Positions 1-11,443 of a stretch of 34,999 nt of DNA are shown here, one piece after another. Position numbers and translations under genes: made by a program. The number at the start of each line of letters is the position of its first letter. Within the stretch, counting starts at the first letter, position 1. This stretch comes from Acanthaster planci (taxonomy: Eukaryota; Echinodermata; Asteroidea; Valvatida; Acanthasteridae). The notes under the pieces are model-generated. The model saw only the letters and a list, made by a program, of their open reading frames with translations, did not search any database and was not told the DNA's origin. The stretch spans positions 4,046,519 through 4,081,517 of the forward strand of contig NW_019091362.1 of the NCBI RefSeq assembly GCF_001949145.1, in the 5' to 3' direction.

Positions 1-886
1 TCAGGAGCCGCCTTGCTGACCAAAAGTGTACAGGAATCGGAAAGTCAGGAAGGTAATACTTCAATTTCTCCATAGAAATGGCATAGATTGTTATCCCTCG
101 TGTTTTCCAGATCAATACTTTGTAAAACAAAATTTTTAACAAGGATTTGAATTCTCTCTTCACCTTTCAATAAGGACTTAATTTGATGTGTTTTGGCTGC
201 TTTTCTTTGTCTAGGTTTTGCCCGCTCTTTTTTAGAACGTTGGATTCTAGCTTAATTGAATTGACACAAACTCGGGTACATCTTTTAGTTGTTCCAAGAT
301 TACATCGGTCCAGAGGTGACAAATCTGTCAGAATCGCTTCTCTCCAAGCACATGTATATGATCTTGCTTGAAGAGTTAGCCCGAATTTTTTCTTGTATTG
401 CTAATATTTGTAGCGCTATAAACAATTTTAAGTGGAAATGTGCACTTCATAGAAATTCTTAAATATTATTATTTAACTTCAAAAGTGGCATCGTAATTTG
501 AATCCAAAGTTGCCCATTCTCCAAGTAAATTGGCGATATGTAGTGACGGGCATATCGGAATGATTCATATATAAGAACATGTAAGTATCAGTGGAGCTCA
601 TTTTGAGTGGTTTGTAAAGTGGTTCGAAAAGTGCTAACCATACTATCACGAGGTTGATATAGCATTCCTCAATTTCATAGAGTCCTGTGGTGGTTTTAGT
701 CTGATAGGTTTCGCTGCTATGACACACGTGTAACAATGACTCCAAGGCGCAAGAGGAAGAGAAGCGAGTGTGTATCCAGCACTGACGGTGTTGACTACTG
801 TCGATGTTTCACGTAGCCCAAACCCATGCACCTTAATGAATGGAGCAAAGGCATGCACTCGGGCGTAGGGTAACAGCAAGAGCGTC
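1..886. other. Intergenic, nothing recognised
   Basis: AT-rich sequence with short open frames (up to 88 codons) lacking any domain, good codon bias or splice context. Confidence 0.5.
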
Positions 887-1012
887 ATAGACTCGGGACT
901 CCATGTTCGTGTAACAATGGGAAATAGTCCGAGAATAGACTCGGAACTGTAGATTCGTGCAAGACTGGGCCCGGCTTCGCCTTGCCTGTTCTTAGCACAA
1001 ATCTACAGTTCC
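887..1012. repeat. Diverged tandem repeat ending in a hairpin
   Basis: A unit starting ATAGACTCGG is repeated 49 bases apart (887 and 936; TTCGTGTAACAATGGG versus TTCGTGCAAGACTGGG). The second copy also forms the left arm of an inverted repeat: GGAACTGTAGATTCGTGC (943-960) pairs with GCACAAATCTACAGTTCC (995-1012) at 17 of 18 positions. It may be a small decayed MITE. Confidence 0.6.
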
Positions 1013-1200
1013 TCGTCCATTCTCCTACACATAATTCCAGGTAATTGTAGACAATGTGTGTAGTGCTGTATGGCGTAGTCTCGCTGTACACGTGTTCGAA
1101 TGCTTCTGGACAGATACACTGTGCTTTATTAGAGATACACAGTCTAATGTAACCATCATGAAATACTTTCGCGTTTGGTTACAACAGTGGCCCACAGAGG

Positions 1201-1237
1201 CGCCATCTTCCATTCCCGGCGTCCTGTTGTGACGTCA
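1201..1237. promoter_or_regulatory. YY1-like site and perfect CRE
   Basis: CGCCATCTT (1201-1209, complement AAGATGGCG) matches the YY1 core, and TGACGTCA (1230-1237) is a perfect CRE palindrome. They occur 20 bases apart in a locally CpG-rich patch, an arrangement typical of broad promoters or enhancers. No associated gene is visible nearby. Confidence 0.35.
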
Positions 1238-1718
1238 CGGACGAGGACAGATACAGCTGCGTGAATGGGGAGCGACCGCGTACAACGTTTCATAAGGTAC
1301 GTCTTGCTAGCAGCAACGTGCACCACTGAAATGCGAGGAGCGTATGTTTGATTTCCTGCATGCTGAACCAATAATTCGCGGCTGGCAAAGATGCATTACG
1401 TCGACCCTATGGTGACAATTGAAGACAATCCTGCCAATGCAAAGTTTATTCACTTCAACGAAAAAACAGGCTACTCCTTCATTATCGAAACAGTGCAATC
1501 ACTTTCTTTCTCGATTTAAATAGAGCGCCATTGAACGGGCCACGTTCTGTCACAGTAATGTTCCAGAATGTTTCTTTTCCATATTTCCGTAGTTGGTAAC
1601 CCAGAAACATGTGATCATAAACGTTTCAATTTAATTTGTCGTGTGTGAAAACAGAAACAATCCTCCCGCCCGAGATCAGACTTCGAGGAGCGCAGTGGTG
1701 ACTTATGGCTAGCACAAG

Positions 1719-1735
1719 CAGCGCCCTCTGCCGAC
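1719..1735 (-). promoter_or_regulatory. CTCF-like site
   Basis: The minus strand reads GGCAGAGGGCGCTG, close to the CTCF core (C)CAGRGGGCGCT. It lies in a small CpG-rich patch upstream of the insulin-like gene, so it could be an insulator. Single-motif matches are weak evidence. Confidence 0.35.
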
Positions 1736-2361
1736 GAGAAAGAGCCTCGCCACGACATCGTGGATCCTGTCGAGTTTCGTAGCGCGGTAGTGTTTGGCTC
1801 GACCGATGATCGGAGGGGGGACTCACCACGCGGTTAAAGGTAAATATAGGGTCTTTTCTTCCTGTGTCACAGTCATATTTTGCCCGTACATGACTGTTAA
1901 GTCCATGCAAACTAATGGCTGGCCACCAGTCGTCAGTAAACAGCAAAACATATTACAAATCCAGTTTGGCTGTATCAATACACCAAGTAGTGAACACAAC
2001 TATTCGAAACGAATACACAACCCTCTTCAAAAGTACATGAGGCAAAATTAATGTGCATTTAGTGGTAAAAATCTTAAATCAATCGAGGGTAGTATTTCCG
2101 CAAACCTAAGCGGCCCGTAGAGGTATGTGCTAACGCGTCCTCAGAGGGAAAAAGTTTTGTATCACTGGGTTAGGTTGAGTAAACCTTGTGTGCATTTGCT
2201 GTAGGCCCCTAACTCAGTCAAAAACAACAAAACCAGTCTCTGAGTCTGAGACACCATAGAGACGCCAGCAACGCATAATGCGAGAGAAGTCTATACGCTG
2301 GTGAACAAAAAAGTAAAGTTTTGTGACTTTAACATTGAGAGACCATAGACTTCCCTGTTGC

Positions 2362-2572
2362 CAGTGACGTAGCTAGGATTTTACTGGTGGGGGGGGTGGG
2401 CACCAGCATCTCGGGGGACACCAGCTTTCAGTGGTGTTTTTTTGGGGGGGGGCATGCTTTTGTTAGCCTTGCTCAATATCCATTCCTCCGTTTTTTTCAG
2501 TGGGGGGGCACCTGGGGGGCACCGGGAATTTGTGGTGGGGGGGGGGCACGTGCCGCTTTGGCTACGACATAG
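2362..2572. mobile_element. Degenerate G-rich hAT-like element
   Basis: It begins CAGTGACGTAGCTAGG and has several G runs. GGCTACGACATAG at its right resembles the inverted start (CGTAGC shared, about 10 of 14 positions). No target duplication is visible, so boundaries are tentative. The open frames across the G runs are low-complexity artefacts. Confidence 0.45.
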
Positions 2573-3939
2573 ATTATTCACGATTTGCTTGTCGAATGAT
2601 TTGAGAAGTTTCAATGTTGCACACTAAAGCATTGGTACAGGTCATTTATACAGAATGGTAACACTCTGGAACAGAAATAAAACTCATTGAAAGTTCCAAA
2701 CAGTTGATGTCAGCGCACACTTTTAGAATTAATTACGTTGATTTATTTTTGTTAGGGAAAATCATGTGCTGATGTTTTAAGTCCACTAAAAGGGCTCTTA
2801 TCGGATTTGGGGCAAAGAGTTTGTTCTCGATTGTGCAAGTTTGTACATCGGTGGATCGAGCCGAAATTTCTTTTTTCAGTAAATCAGAGTCCGCGCCTAG
2901 AATTTCTGGACAGTTCCGAATATGCTTACAGAGGAAAAAAGGCAGAGCACAGAACACCTTCAACAAGGGTTTTATTAAGGAGAGGCTGCATTTGTATCAT
3001 TTATAGTAGTCAAAGTGTGGAGATGGAAATTGTTCTCAAACCACTGCCTGGCGATATTGATTTCAGAAACCAATTAAGAGTACAATGATATCTTCTTGCA
3101 GGCGAATGCACGGTAGCAGGTGTGACATATTAATTTAACATAATTTAACATTAGCAACCGAAATCGTAGTTTGCACGCACATGCTTTGTTGTTCCATGGG
3201 GGAAGGACACAGAAGGAGTTTGAACTGCCCGGGCTGTAACATCTGGCCAATTACCGCTTTCTGGCATGCCTGGCATGTCCATAGCCAGAGTGCAGCAAAC
3301 GCTTGATACGCGCCATCTGTTTCACAAGCACGAAACCCCTGTGTACCCTATGATTGTGCCGCCGCAATTTGTCGATGGTAATCTGCATCCTTAAAACTTC
3401 GTGTACTGCGGTATAGGAAATTGAATATTCATGCCTATGCTGGTGCTTGGTATGATCTCATGACAGCATCAAATTTAATGCTTGCGCAGTTGCTTGCATT
3501 ACGCTGTGTCTTTCCTCTATGGTTGCCCCAAATTTATTCATTTGGCTAGCTTAACATTTGAGGCAAAATTGCAACTTTCCTGACCCGATCCACTCGGCAT
3601 GTTTGGCCAAGTTGGAAACTATTAACTTTTCCACATGCATATGTAGATTATTTGTTTGAATTTTAAGAGGGGGTTGGTTACATTTCCTTCTCGATTTTAC
3701 GATTGGAATTTTACAAATTGGTTTAAATATACTCAAAGAAATGCAAGAGTCTATTAAGTAAAGAAAGGCCACCGAATCCACTTGACAGGGGCACAAAAGT
3801 AAAACAAACCAAACTTATACAACCGGAATCATGACCCAGTCTGTGGACAGACCCACCCCCCCACGTCACGGGCCATTCTCCAGGGGAGTTGCCGTTGAAT
3901 TTAATTGCTGACTCCAAGAGATCCTAATCAGGTCCCAGG
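2573..3939. other. Intergenic, nothing recognised
   Basis: Short frames only, including 2807-3088 (93 codons), with no recognisable motif. No repeats clear enough to name. Confidence 0.5.
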
Positions 3940-4140
3940 GAGCGGTTCATTGTACCAAGGCGGCCCCCTGGCCTTCCTCGTATCGCGGAGATTTCGTTAC
4001 TGACGGAACTGCGCGGGAAACTCGTTCGCCGCTTGGGAATTGCGTGGGGACTCCGGTTCGCTCATTACGTGGTCCGTATCGGAACGGAGGATCGACCCTT
4101 CTTCCCTCTGAAACTGACGTCCCATCATAGTTTCTGTGTC
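3940..4140. other. CpG-rich block, unassigned
   Basis: About 200 bases much richer in CpG than the flanks, with no coding signal I can identify. A TATATATAAATAAAA stretch follows at about 4165. It could be a regulatory element or the body of an old repeat. Confidence 0.3.
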
Positions 4141-4983
4141 CTTCAAGGCTAACAATTAAGGTGTATATATATAAATAAAACAGACACAACTTTTTCGGAC
4201 TAAGTGGAAATGTTTTTTGCTCGACTTTTTTATTTACGTCTTCTGTTATTAAAAGCTATCGTGCTTTTCATGGGGTCTAATCGATTAAGACTTATTATTA
4301 TTATTGTTTATTATTGATGTTCAAATATTATTGTTTATTAATTAAAAAAAACTGTTTCTAAGCTTCTCATACAAAGCATTAAATTTCGACACCAAACGCA
4401 AGACTATAACTATTGATTCGTCTTGAGGGGACTAAAAGCCAATGAATTGCCTTTAATTCCATTTAATGAAACGAACAGACATCTGTTCTTATTCAATACG
4501 AGTGAACCCTTCAGCATTTTGAAATACGTATGGGCTGCATGCGAGACATAGACTCTGGATCTAATGTTTATTTCAGATGATTAATTTATCTTGACATATA
4601 TCATCGAATTTGCTTCTTATTTTTATATCCCCACAGACAGTTATCGCTGAGGCTGAGACAGTAATCTGGCGAGGTATATTCAAAGGAGGGGATCATTCTG
4701 AGGCAGAATGGAACAGATAACGGGTTTTTTTTCTCTGGGTTTTTTGTTATTTTTAAGAGTGATGAGTGTTACTGTTGATTATTATAACGGTCTAGAGATA
4801 CAGTTTAGCGTCATGTTTATTGTGACATCATTGGATCACCACTGGTATATCAGCTGCCTTTGATAAATTTCATGTCTTGTCCTGCAGTCAGTTGTGTTAT
4901 GTGTAAATCACACCAAAGCGATGGCATCACCGATAAATACAAAAGCCCATTAGTGCCATGGCAAGTATGTGTTTGTAGTTCGT

Positions 4984-5100
4984 CATTACGGATTATTAAT
5001 TCGATATTACGAATTATTAATTCGATATTACGGATTGTTAATTCGTAATTACGGATTATTAATTCGTTTTTACGGATTATTCATTTCGTTGTTACGTATT
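4984..5100 (+). repeat. Tandem array of about 20-bp ATTACGGATTATTAATTCG units (left arm)
   Basis: About 5.5 imperfect units, varying mainly in the last few bases. It belongs to the left arm of the foldback-type element. Confidence 0.85.
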
Positions 5101-5234
5101 TCTCAGGCATTCCTGCAAGTGGTACAACGAGAGTGTGAGCGGTTTATTCGATGCTACTTCCTTCTTGTTCTAGAAGGAAACAAACACTCTGTCGAAAATT
5201 GCGAAATCTTGGTCTCTTATCATAAGAGCTGATC

Positions 5235-5504
5235 TTGGAACTGCAAACAATCACATCCGACAAATGCAGCAGTTTCTTAGAGGGGATCATGAAGATTCGT
5301 TTGCTTAAGACAAGAGTTTCATGTAGGGAACCAGTCAAAACCACCAAAGGATTGAGTGTTGGTGGAACATGCTTAGAAAACACTTCACTCGATTTTGGAT
5401 GTTTATTTCTGATGACCAACAGCAGGGAACATCTCTTCAGAATTACATCTGGCCAGGGACACTCAGTTCCAGCGAGTAGACTGGTTGTGGAAATCCTAGT
5501 GTAG
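5235..5504 (+). pseudogene. Unrecognised 89-codon open frame inside the foldback element
   Basis: An ATG-started frame of 89 codons with no transmembrane segment, signal peptide or known motif. Overlapping frames in both directions are also open (minus strand 5144-5530; a second plus-strand frame around 5180-5310), so coding is unproven. If real, it is a decayed fragment of a transposon or host gene. Confidence 0.2.
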
Positions 5505-6365
5505 CGCCTCTTGGCGCCAGAGTCAGTCACTCTAGTTAACCCAGTTTTAAATTTTCTTTTTTCCTTTAATTTTTTTTTGTAGTAATAATTTTCTTGATTT
5601 TGTTTGTAGAATTAAATAGATGTACCTACGGTCAACATAAATTAATGGTCCTGTGTTTTATCATTTTGTCAATTTATTTCTTTCATCTTCACTGTCGTCC
5701 TCCATGGGAAGGACAGACCCAATGAATAAATAGTTGCAGCAAAGACATTAGGTGATGCCTGTATACTTTGAATTAGCTAAATTTAACAAGGCACTTAAAT
5801 GTACATGTAAAAAAACAGATATGTTGCAGAAAACTTGCTGCTGTTTTTAAGGAAAACAGTCACAATGAAGATGTATGGCTGAACTGGACAATGTCTATAT
5901 TTTTGACAATTTTATAACATATAATTTGTAATATATAATTTATGTTCTCAAAATTAACTTCAATCTATGTTTCACAGATTCGGAATCTTTGAAACATATC
6001 CTCATTTTATTTGAGAAACCATTTACAGTAAAACTGTTCCTGTATGATACTTGTATGATTCTCAGATCATCAATAATTTTTGGATGCAACAAAAGAAAAA
6101 TACATGTATCTTTCAAAAGTACGATAAAATTCAGTCTTTTATACCTTTTGGGGTTAAAACCAAAGGACCAAGCTAACGATAAAAGGCATATAATAACTTA
6201 ATAAACAGTGGTGAACAGAGTATTGCTTTTATCAACAGCCACTCTATATTAGCAATATCTATAAATGTATTTTTGCAACAAGAAACCACTACTTAAAGAT
6301 TTCAGAACAAAAAACTGCAACAAGTAGTTTCCATTCTTTTCCTTTGATAGATTTTGATAATCTAT

Positions 6366-6515
6366 TTAACCGTCCATCACCCAAGCCTCACTTTGTAAGA
6401 TTTTGTTAAATTCACGTCGCAAATCAACAAAACTTTCGTATGTTGCGGGCACCTCCAACACATTTCCACATGTGACTGAGTGGTCTTTTTTCAAAACCTG
6501 TCGATTGAGTAAATG
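6366..6515 (-). pseudogene. Possible decayed coding remnant inside the foldback element
   Basis: Reading the minus strand, 49 codons without a stop end at TAA (6366-6368). The peptide has a protein-like composition, including VPATYESFVDLRREF and QSEAWVMDG near its end. It is preceded by an in-frame TGA and then the tandem arm, so no full gene is present. I recognise no domain. It may be a captured or transposon-derived terminal exon, or chance. Confidence 0.25.
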
Positions 6516-6552
6516 TCACATTGATAACATTCACTGGAAGTACACCAGATCA

Positions 6553-6687
6553 AATAAAATAATCCGTAATAACGAATTAATAATCCGTAATGACTAATTA
6601 ATAATCCGTAATGACTAATTAATAATCCGTAATACTGAAATAAATAATCCGTAATAACGAATAAATAATCTGTAATAACGAATTATG
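6553..6687 (-). repeat. Tandem array of the same unit, inverted (right arm)
   Basis: About six imperfect copies of AATAATCCGTAATAACGAATT-type units, the reverse complement of the left-arm repeats. Confidence 0.85.
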
Positions 6688-6730
6688 AGCACATACTTGC
6701 CATGGCACTAATGGGCTTTCGTAGATAAAT

Positions 6731-9638
6731 GAGCGAACAGCGCAAATATAGTGAGAACAAGTACAAAGTCATCATAATAATCAGCTTATATTTGGTAGGT
6801 GGCACACCTGTTTTTAAACAACAGCGCGATACTGTAAAATGTGTATGCTGATTTTGTCGACAAAGACGGCATGTGTTGTGCAGTATTAGGCCTAAAGCAA
6901 AAATCTCTTAAAGTGCATGCTCATCGTTCCTCAAATAATTTATAAGATGTTTTATCGATGTATTCTACCTACTCAAACTTGTTAAGTTTACCACATGGGA
7001 AGACAATACGTCAAAAAACACCCCATCACAAGCGAATGCGGTCAGTAGGGAATTTTAATCACATCCTTCATTAATTACGAAAGCCCGGACAAGCTGACCT
7101 TAACAACCCCCAGTGGGTTTATTTTGTCAGCCAGTTCTGTTGATTTCAAGCGCTGACATTTTGGGAGGTGTTTTATAGAAAACACACCATTTTGCTTGCC
7201 TTGTCAACCAATGATTAGTTTCGTTAACATGTTGGTATTTTCTTTAGACTTAAAGTGTATCCTTTGGCTTTTTGTATGACTTTTCATTATACACTTTTAT
7301 CTGTGACAAATAAACTGAGATGCATTGCGTGCTGTTTTGATTAGTGATCGCTTTAAATGGCAAGATTTAAGTTCAGGAATTTTAAAACGGTCTTGGTATG
7401 GAGAGTACGAAATATTTGAAGGAAAGTATTACCACAGTATTGCGGAATAACCCTTATCATGACTTTTTAAGTCTTCCTAACTCGTTTATTAAAGGGATAG
7501 ATGTTTTAATGGAGTTTGAATTTGCCTTCATCATTATGAGGAACAATCCCTAAGAATTCGTTTATCAGTCTGAATAACATTTACCACTTCATCCATTCCT
7601 TTAAGCTAACGTTAAAGGCACTTTACAATGTATTCAGATGATGCATGCAGAGATGTCAATCAAATCACCACTACACCACAAAGCTAATTGCAGTCATAGT
7701 GGAATTTAATAGTTAGTAATTTTGTCAATTTACTGATCATTTCGAGCAAAAAATGTATTTAAAGTTATGTATCAAAAGTTCTACTTCACATAGGATTCTG
7801 TCCGATAGCATCAATGCAGAGGTGCCTAAAACGACGGAGGGGGCCTAGAAAATTGTGACTGTAGTCTTTTTAACAGCCGTATTGATACACAATGACAAGA
7901 ACAACTATACGTTAAGAAGGGCAGTTGAGCTGCAAAGACAGAGTAAGAAAAGTGGCTCGTTTATGTTTCTCGACGGTGTTGGGCGCAAACCAGCACATTT
8001 TGCCACAAAGTTGCCGTAGTTTTTCGTTCCTAAAATGAATTACTGAAAGCGTGTTTGGGTATCTAGTGTCGGCTGTTGCGTGTGGGTGCTTTCCACTCAT
8101 GAAACCCTAACTCCCAAGGGTGTATGTAAAGTTATATTGAAATCGGAGGGTTTGGGACTGTTAGGGTAGGTATGAAAGGACCCGCTACTGAGAAGCGGCC
8201 CGACTAGTGTTGCCGTTTGATTAAAACCCCACAAGAGTTAGAAATCGTCATTTTTACCACAGCTGCAATAAAAGAAAAACTTTCACTTGTCATTATATTT
8301 GAATTCAAATGATCTGATAGGCTACAGGAGTTTGGCTTCGCAGATTGCCGTGGACAGCAACTTGCCATAGTTCAGCACTAAAAAGGGTAGGTGGTTTTCG
8401 AGTGTGAAGAAACTTACATGGAAGACTCAAGGGATTCACGTTTCACACGGAATCCATGTCTGGCAAAGCAGGCAGCGTGCCCTACCTTAAGCTGCGCACA
8501 CTGTGTGTACTGTCCAGTATAGTTCCTGCTACCGCGCCATATTCCCTCAGCAAACATATATTTGTCAAACCCATGGCTCGACAGAGCGAAAATGTATATT
8601 TCTATCAATTCCAGTGGCCGAATTAAGACATTGTGGTGCCGGTATTCTCGGGGGGAATGGATCACTGTGGACGCGGGGTTTGTGTGCTCGTCAGGGGTGC
8701 AGGGGTGGGCAGTGCCAGTCTGGCCGGCGACGGGCTCTTTTTGCGTGGGCGGTCGAACGCTGGCGGTTTTTCAAAAGTAAAACAGGCTCACTATGTCTTT
8801 CCATCAACCTTCTTCGGCTTAGAGCACAAAAGAACACAACAGGTAACCTTCTTATCAAAGACGCCGTCGGAACAGCAACCAGACTGACGCAAGTAAAATC
8901 ACAGTCCCAACAAGGACAAAGGCAACAGTGCAGCGGAAAAGGATGTCTCCCCAACTTCGCAGAAAAAAAATCGACAGGAAATCTACTTTATGTTCAATTC
9001 TCTGCTGAAGTTTAGTATCGAAATTACCCATCAATTGATTAGTGCAGGTCGATTCCATTTCCTTTCACCAGGCTTGTCAATCAGAAGAGCCATTCTACTG
9101 CGCTCTTTATCTTGGTTTTTACATTCGATGCTTTCCTCGGTCAACGAAATGTCAAGACCTCAAGCTATGATCGTGGGGACAAACACGATATCTGTACGGG
9201 GAAGTACAAATATGGTCAGGTTTTTGTCACAGTGTGTGGTTATTAAGTGCAATTCATTATAGTGATGGAAACTTAGTTTACAGGAATAATATTATGAAGG
9301 GAGCAGTTCAGTTTAAGGTATTTTTAAAAAATGGTGTAGAGGGTGCAAGGGTAGAATAATTTCACAGGCATTGAATATACCATAAAGATGAAAGCAATTG
9401 TTTGATTCGTTGAAAAATCACTAACTCTACGAACAAAAACAAACACAACAACATGAAACAACAACATGATTTCACAATCAGAGTGAAACTGGCCCAACAA
9501 AGAGGAAGACAAGATTTCATTCCTGATCATTCAACTTGTATTTGTAAGACATCAACTAAGAATCATGAAATGAGTGCTCAAGTCGGAATGATCGCTGAAA
9601 ATCATTTAAAATAGGGGAAAAAATTAGTGGAAGGTCTG
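6731..9638. other. Intergenic, no supported gene
   Basis: The longest frame (8503-9015, 170 codons) overlaps several others and shows no domain. Everything else is AT-rich non-coding sequence as far as I can see. Confidence 0.45.
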
Positions 9639-9712
9639 TGGCCTAGCCGGTTTTTCGCATTGAAAATTCTTGTCCAATGGTGAGAGCCGACCACGAGTGC
9701 GGGTCCGATTTG
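9639..9712 (+). mobile_element. Possible tRNA-derived SINE head (A and B boxes)
   Basis: TGGCCTAGCCGG (9639-9650) fits the RNA polymerase III A box (TRGCNNARNNGG), and GGTCCGATTTG (9702-9712) is 8 of 11 to the B box (GGTTCGATTCC). Start-to-start spacing is 63 bases. No cloverleaf fold is obvious, so a SINE is more likely than a tRNA gene. A CpG-rich tail runs to about 9890. Confidence 0.3.
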
Positions 9713-9890
9713 GAACGACTAATTGGAATTGGTTGCGAGGACGGATCTGGTTTCACACACACAAAAAACCGCCAGCAGGACTCGTCCAGACGCTGTACCG
9801 ATACGATCCGCGCCCGGTCTTGTCTCTTAAGCCTGGTGGTACGAGAGTGGGGGACGAGTGGAGGTGAATTCGACCGCCCGTAATAGACTT

Positions 9891-11312
9891 AAAACCCGGC
9901 TGAACTATTGATTAACGTTAGACAACCCGCTTGAATATCCATGAATGACAGCGATGGAGACCCCGTATCTCGGCAGGGCGCACGATATTGCGGCCAGTGG
10001 TGCACCTCGAAAGGGCAAGCGCTTTTTCTGATGACGATGTACTCGACGTCGAGTATTTACTGCTTGCTTTTCATATTTGTTTTTCTCTGCTTCGAACCTT
10101 AAGTGAATCGTAGTCATCAATGCTGTTCTAGAAAGAGCAAATGCATGGCGTCGAGGAAAAAAAGGACAAAGACATGTTCACCTTAAACATTGAAAACAAA
10201 GCTTGAACGGAAATCTGTACCAATCATTTGGTTGACAGTCAAAGCAAAATTTGAACCCGTTAATACTTGGAGGCACTTAATCAGGAATTTCACCCGGCAA
10301 GATATCCAAAACAATGGATAAAGAAAACCCGGGCTGTAGATTCTTTGATTGATCACACACATGATCATGAAAGGGCTGAATAAAAGTAAGTTTCAGGGAC
10401 TTGATCTACTGAATACCAAAGGAAATTGTAGAAGAGGCGCAGCCTCTTATTCAAGACGTGTTAGTTTATCTTAGTTTTGTTTTATTTTTTATTTGAATGA
10501 AAAAATACTCGCTTATGTGAAATTTGTTGCCTACATAAACCTACGAACAGAACCATTAATTTTCCCAAGACAAGCTATGAGCTCTGTTTGGGCAAATAGG
10601 CCTACATTATCTTCTCAGAGTAGAGTCCAAATGGATTTAACGCGCCAGGCAAGACAAAAGCACACACAAATTCAAAGAAGACTTTATCACGCTGACCGTG
10701 GGGCGACGGTGTATCTACAGGGTTTTCGTCCTTGACGTCTGTAAAGGATCAGATAAAAATGAGTTTCTATTTCCTGGAAGAGGTGTACCAGTTAAAAATA
10801 CGATTAAAAGACGTGGGTTCAACGTGCGAATGCCAGTCAGTACACGCTGCCATTAAAAAAAAAAAGGGTATTATGTTTATATGTTTTCCCAGCCAAGTTT
10901 GTCAGCTGAATAGCAAAATTTGACACAGAAACGAATACTCTTACATAATATTAGATGAAGCTCAAAATATATGCTTTTGAATTTCCTAAAAAACCTTCCA
11001 GATTCAATAGAGAGAATGCAGAACCTTAAGTTCTAATTTTGAAAGTGTAAAACACTTTCACGTTCGCATTAGCACTCCATGGGGTAAGTTAACTCGAATG
11101 GTCAGGTAAGCTTTTTTGGCGTGCGATTTTGTCACAAGACATGATTTCGATGGTTTAATTTTACTGTTGTAGTCCGTATGGTTCCTGATGTAGATCAACG
11201 GTCGCACAATGCTATTGAGAAATGCATCAGGTTCATTGCGTGTACACATTCACAAAAATTGTTTTCTCTTTTAAGCCGAGACTCTGAGAAAGGCACTATA
11301 AACTATTCATGG
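9891..11312. other. Intergenic, no supported gene
   Basis: Contains the 16-bp palindrome at 10040 and a TAGGCCTA copy at 10597. The open frames here are short and unrecognised. Confidence 0.5.
10040..10055. repeat. Perfect 16-bp palindrome
   Basis: TACTCGACGTCGAGTA is fully self-complementary, with GACGTC at its centre. It could be a dimeric factor site or chance. Confidence 0.5.
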
Positions 11313-11320
11313 TTTGAAAC

Positions 11321-11435
11321 CAATGGCGTATCCGGGGAGGGGGACCGCACCTAAGGCTTTTGATTTTTTTTCTCCCCATAAATAATTAGACCAAAGCTGC
11401 ATTCGCTTTTAAATTTGCTCCCCCCCCCGTCGCTG
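11321..11435. mobile_element. hAT-type MITE with perfect 8-bp target duplication
   Basis: The 115-bp element starts CAATGGCG and ends CGTCGCTG, an imperfect inverted terminus of the CAGNGGCG kind. It carries internal G and C runs and is flanked on both sides by TTTGAAAC (11313-11320 and 11436-11443). An exact 8-bp duplication is the hAT signature. Confidence 0.8.
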
Positions 11436-11443
11436 TTTGAAAC

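Larger units (their letters stand above)
4932..6730. mobile_element. Foldback-type element with tandem-repeat inverted arms
   Basis: A 30-bp stretch at 4942-4971 (AAAGCCCATTAGTGCC, then ATGGCAAGTATGTG) is repeated exactly, inverted, at 6690-6719. Just inside each arm is a tandem array of a 20-22-bp unit close to ATTACGGATTATTAATTCGT: about 5.5 copies at 4984-5100 and about 6 inverted copies at 6553-6687. Long inverted repeats built of short tandem units are the mark of foldback elements. The interior is about 1.45 kb with no recognisable transposase. Outer edges are uncertain, as similarity fades around GATAAATAC, and no target duplication was identified. Confidence 0.75.

Noticed and set aside
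1626-1946. Minus-strand frame of 106 codons.
   Set aside because: Overlaps a CpG-rich patch; the translation has no recognisable family features.
4160-4200. TATATATAAATAAAA after a CpG-rich block, as a promoter.
   Set aside because: Simple AT repeat, no initiator or donor downstream.
8503-9015. Longest plus-strand open frame (170 codons).
   Set aside because: Several frames are open over the same stretch, the composition is repeat-like, and no motif, signal or splice context supports a protein.
10027-10060. CTGATGA followed by a perfect stem, suggesting a hammerhead ribozyme core.
   Set aside because: The required GAAA after the stem is missing and there are no stems I and III.
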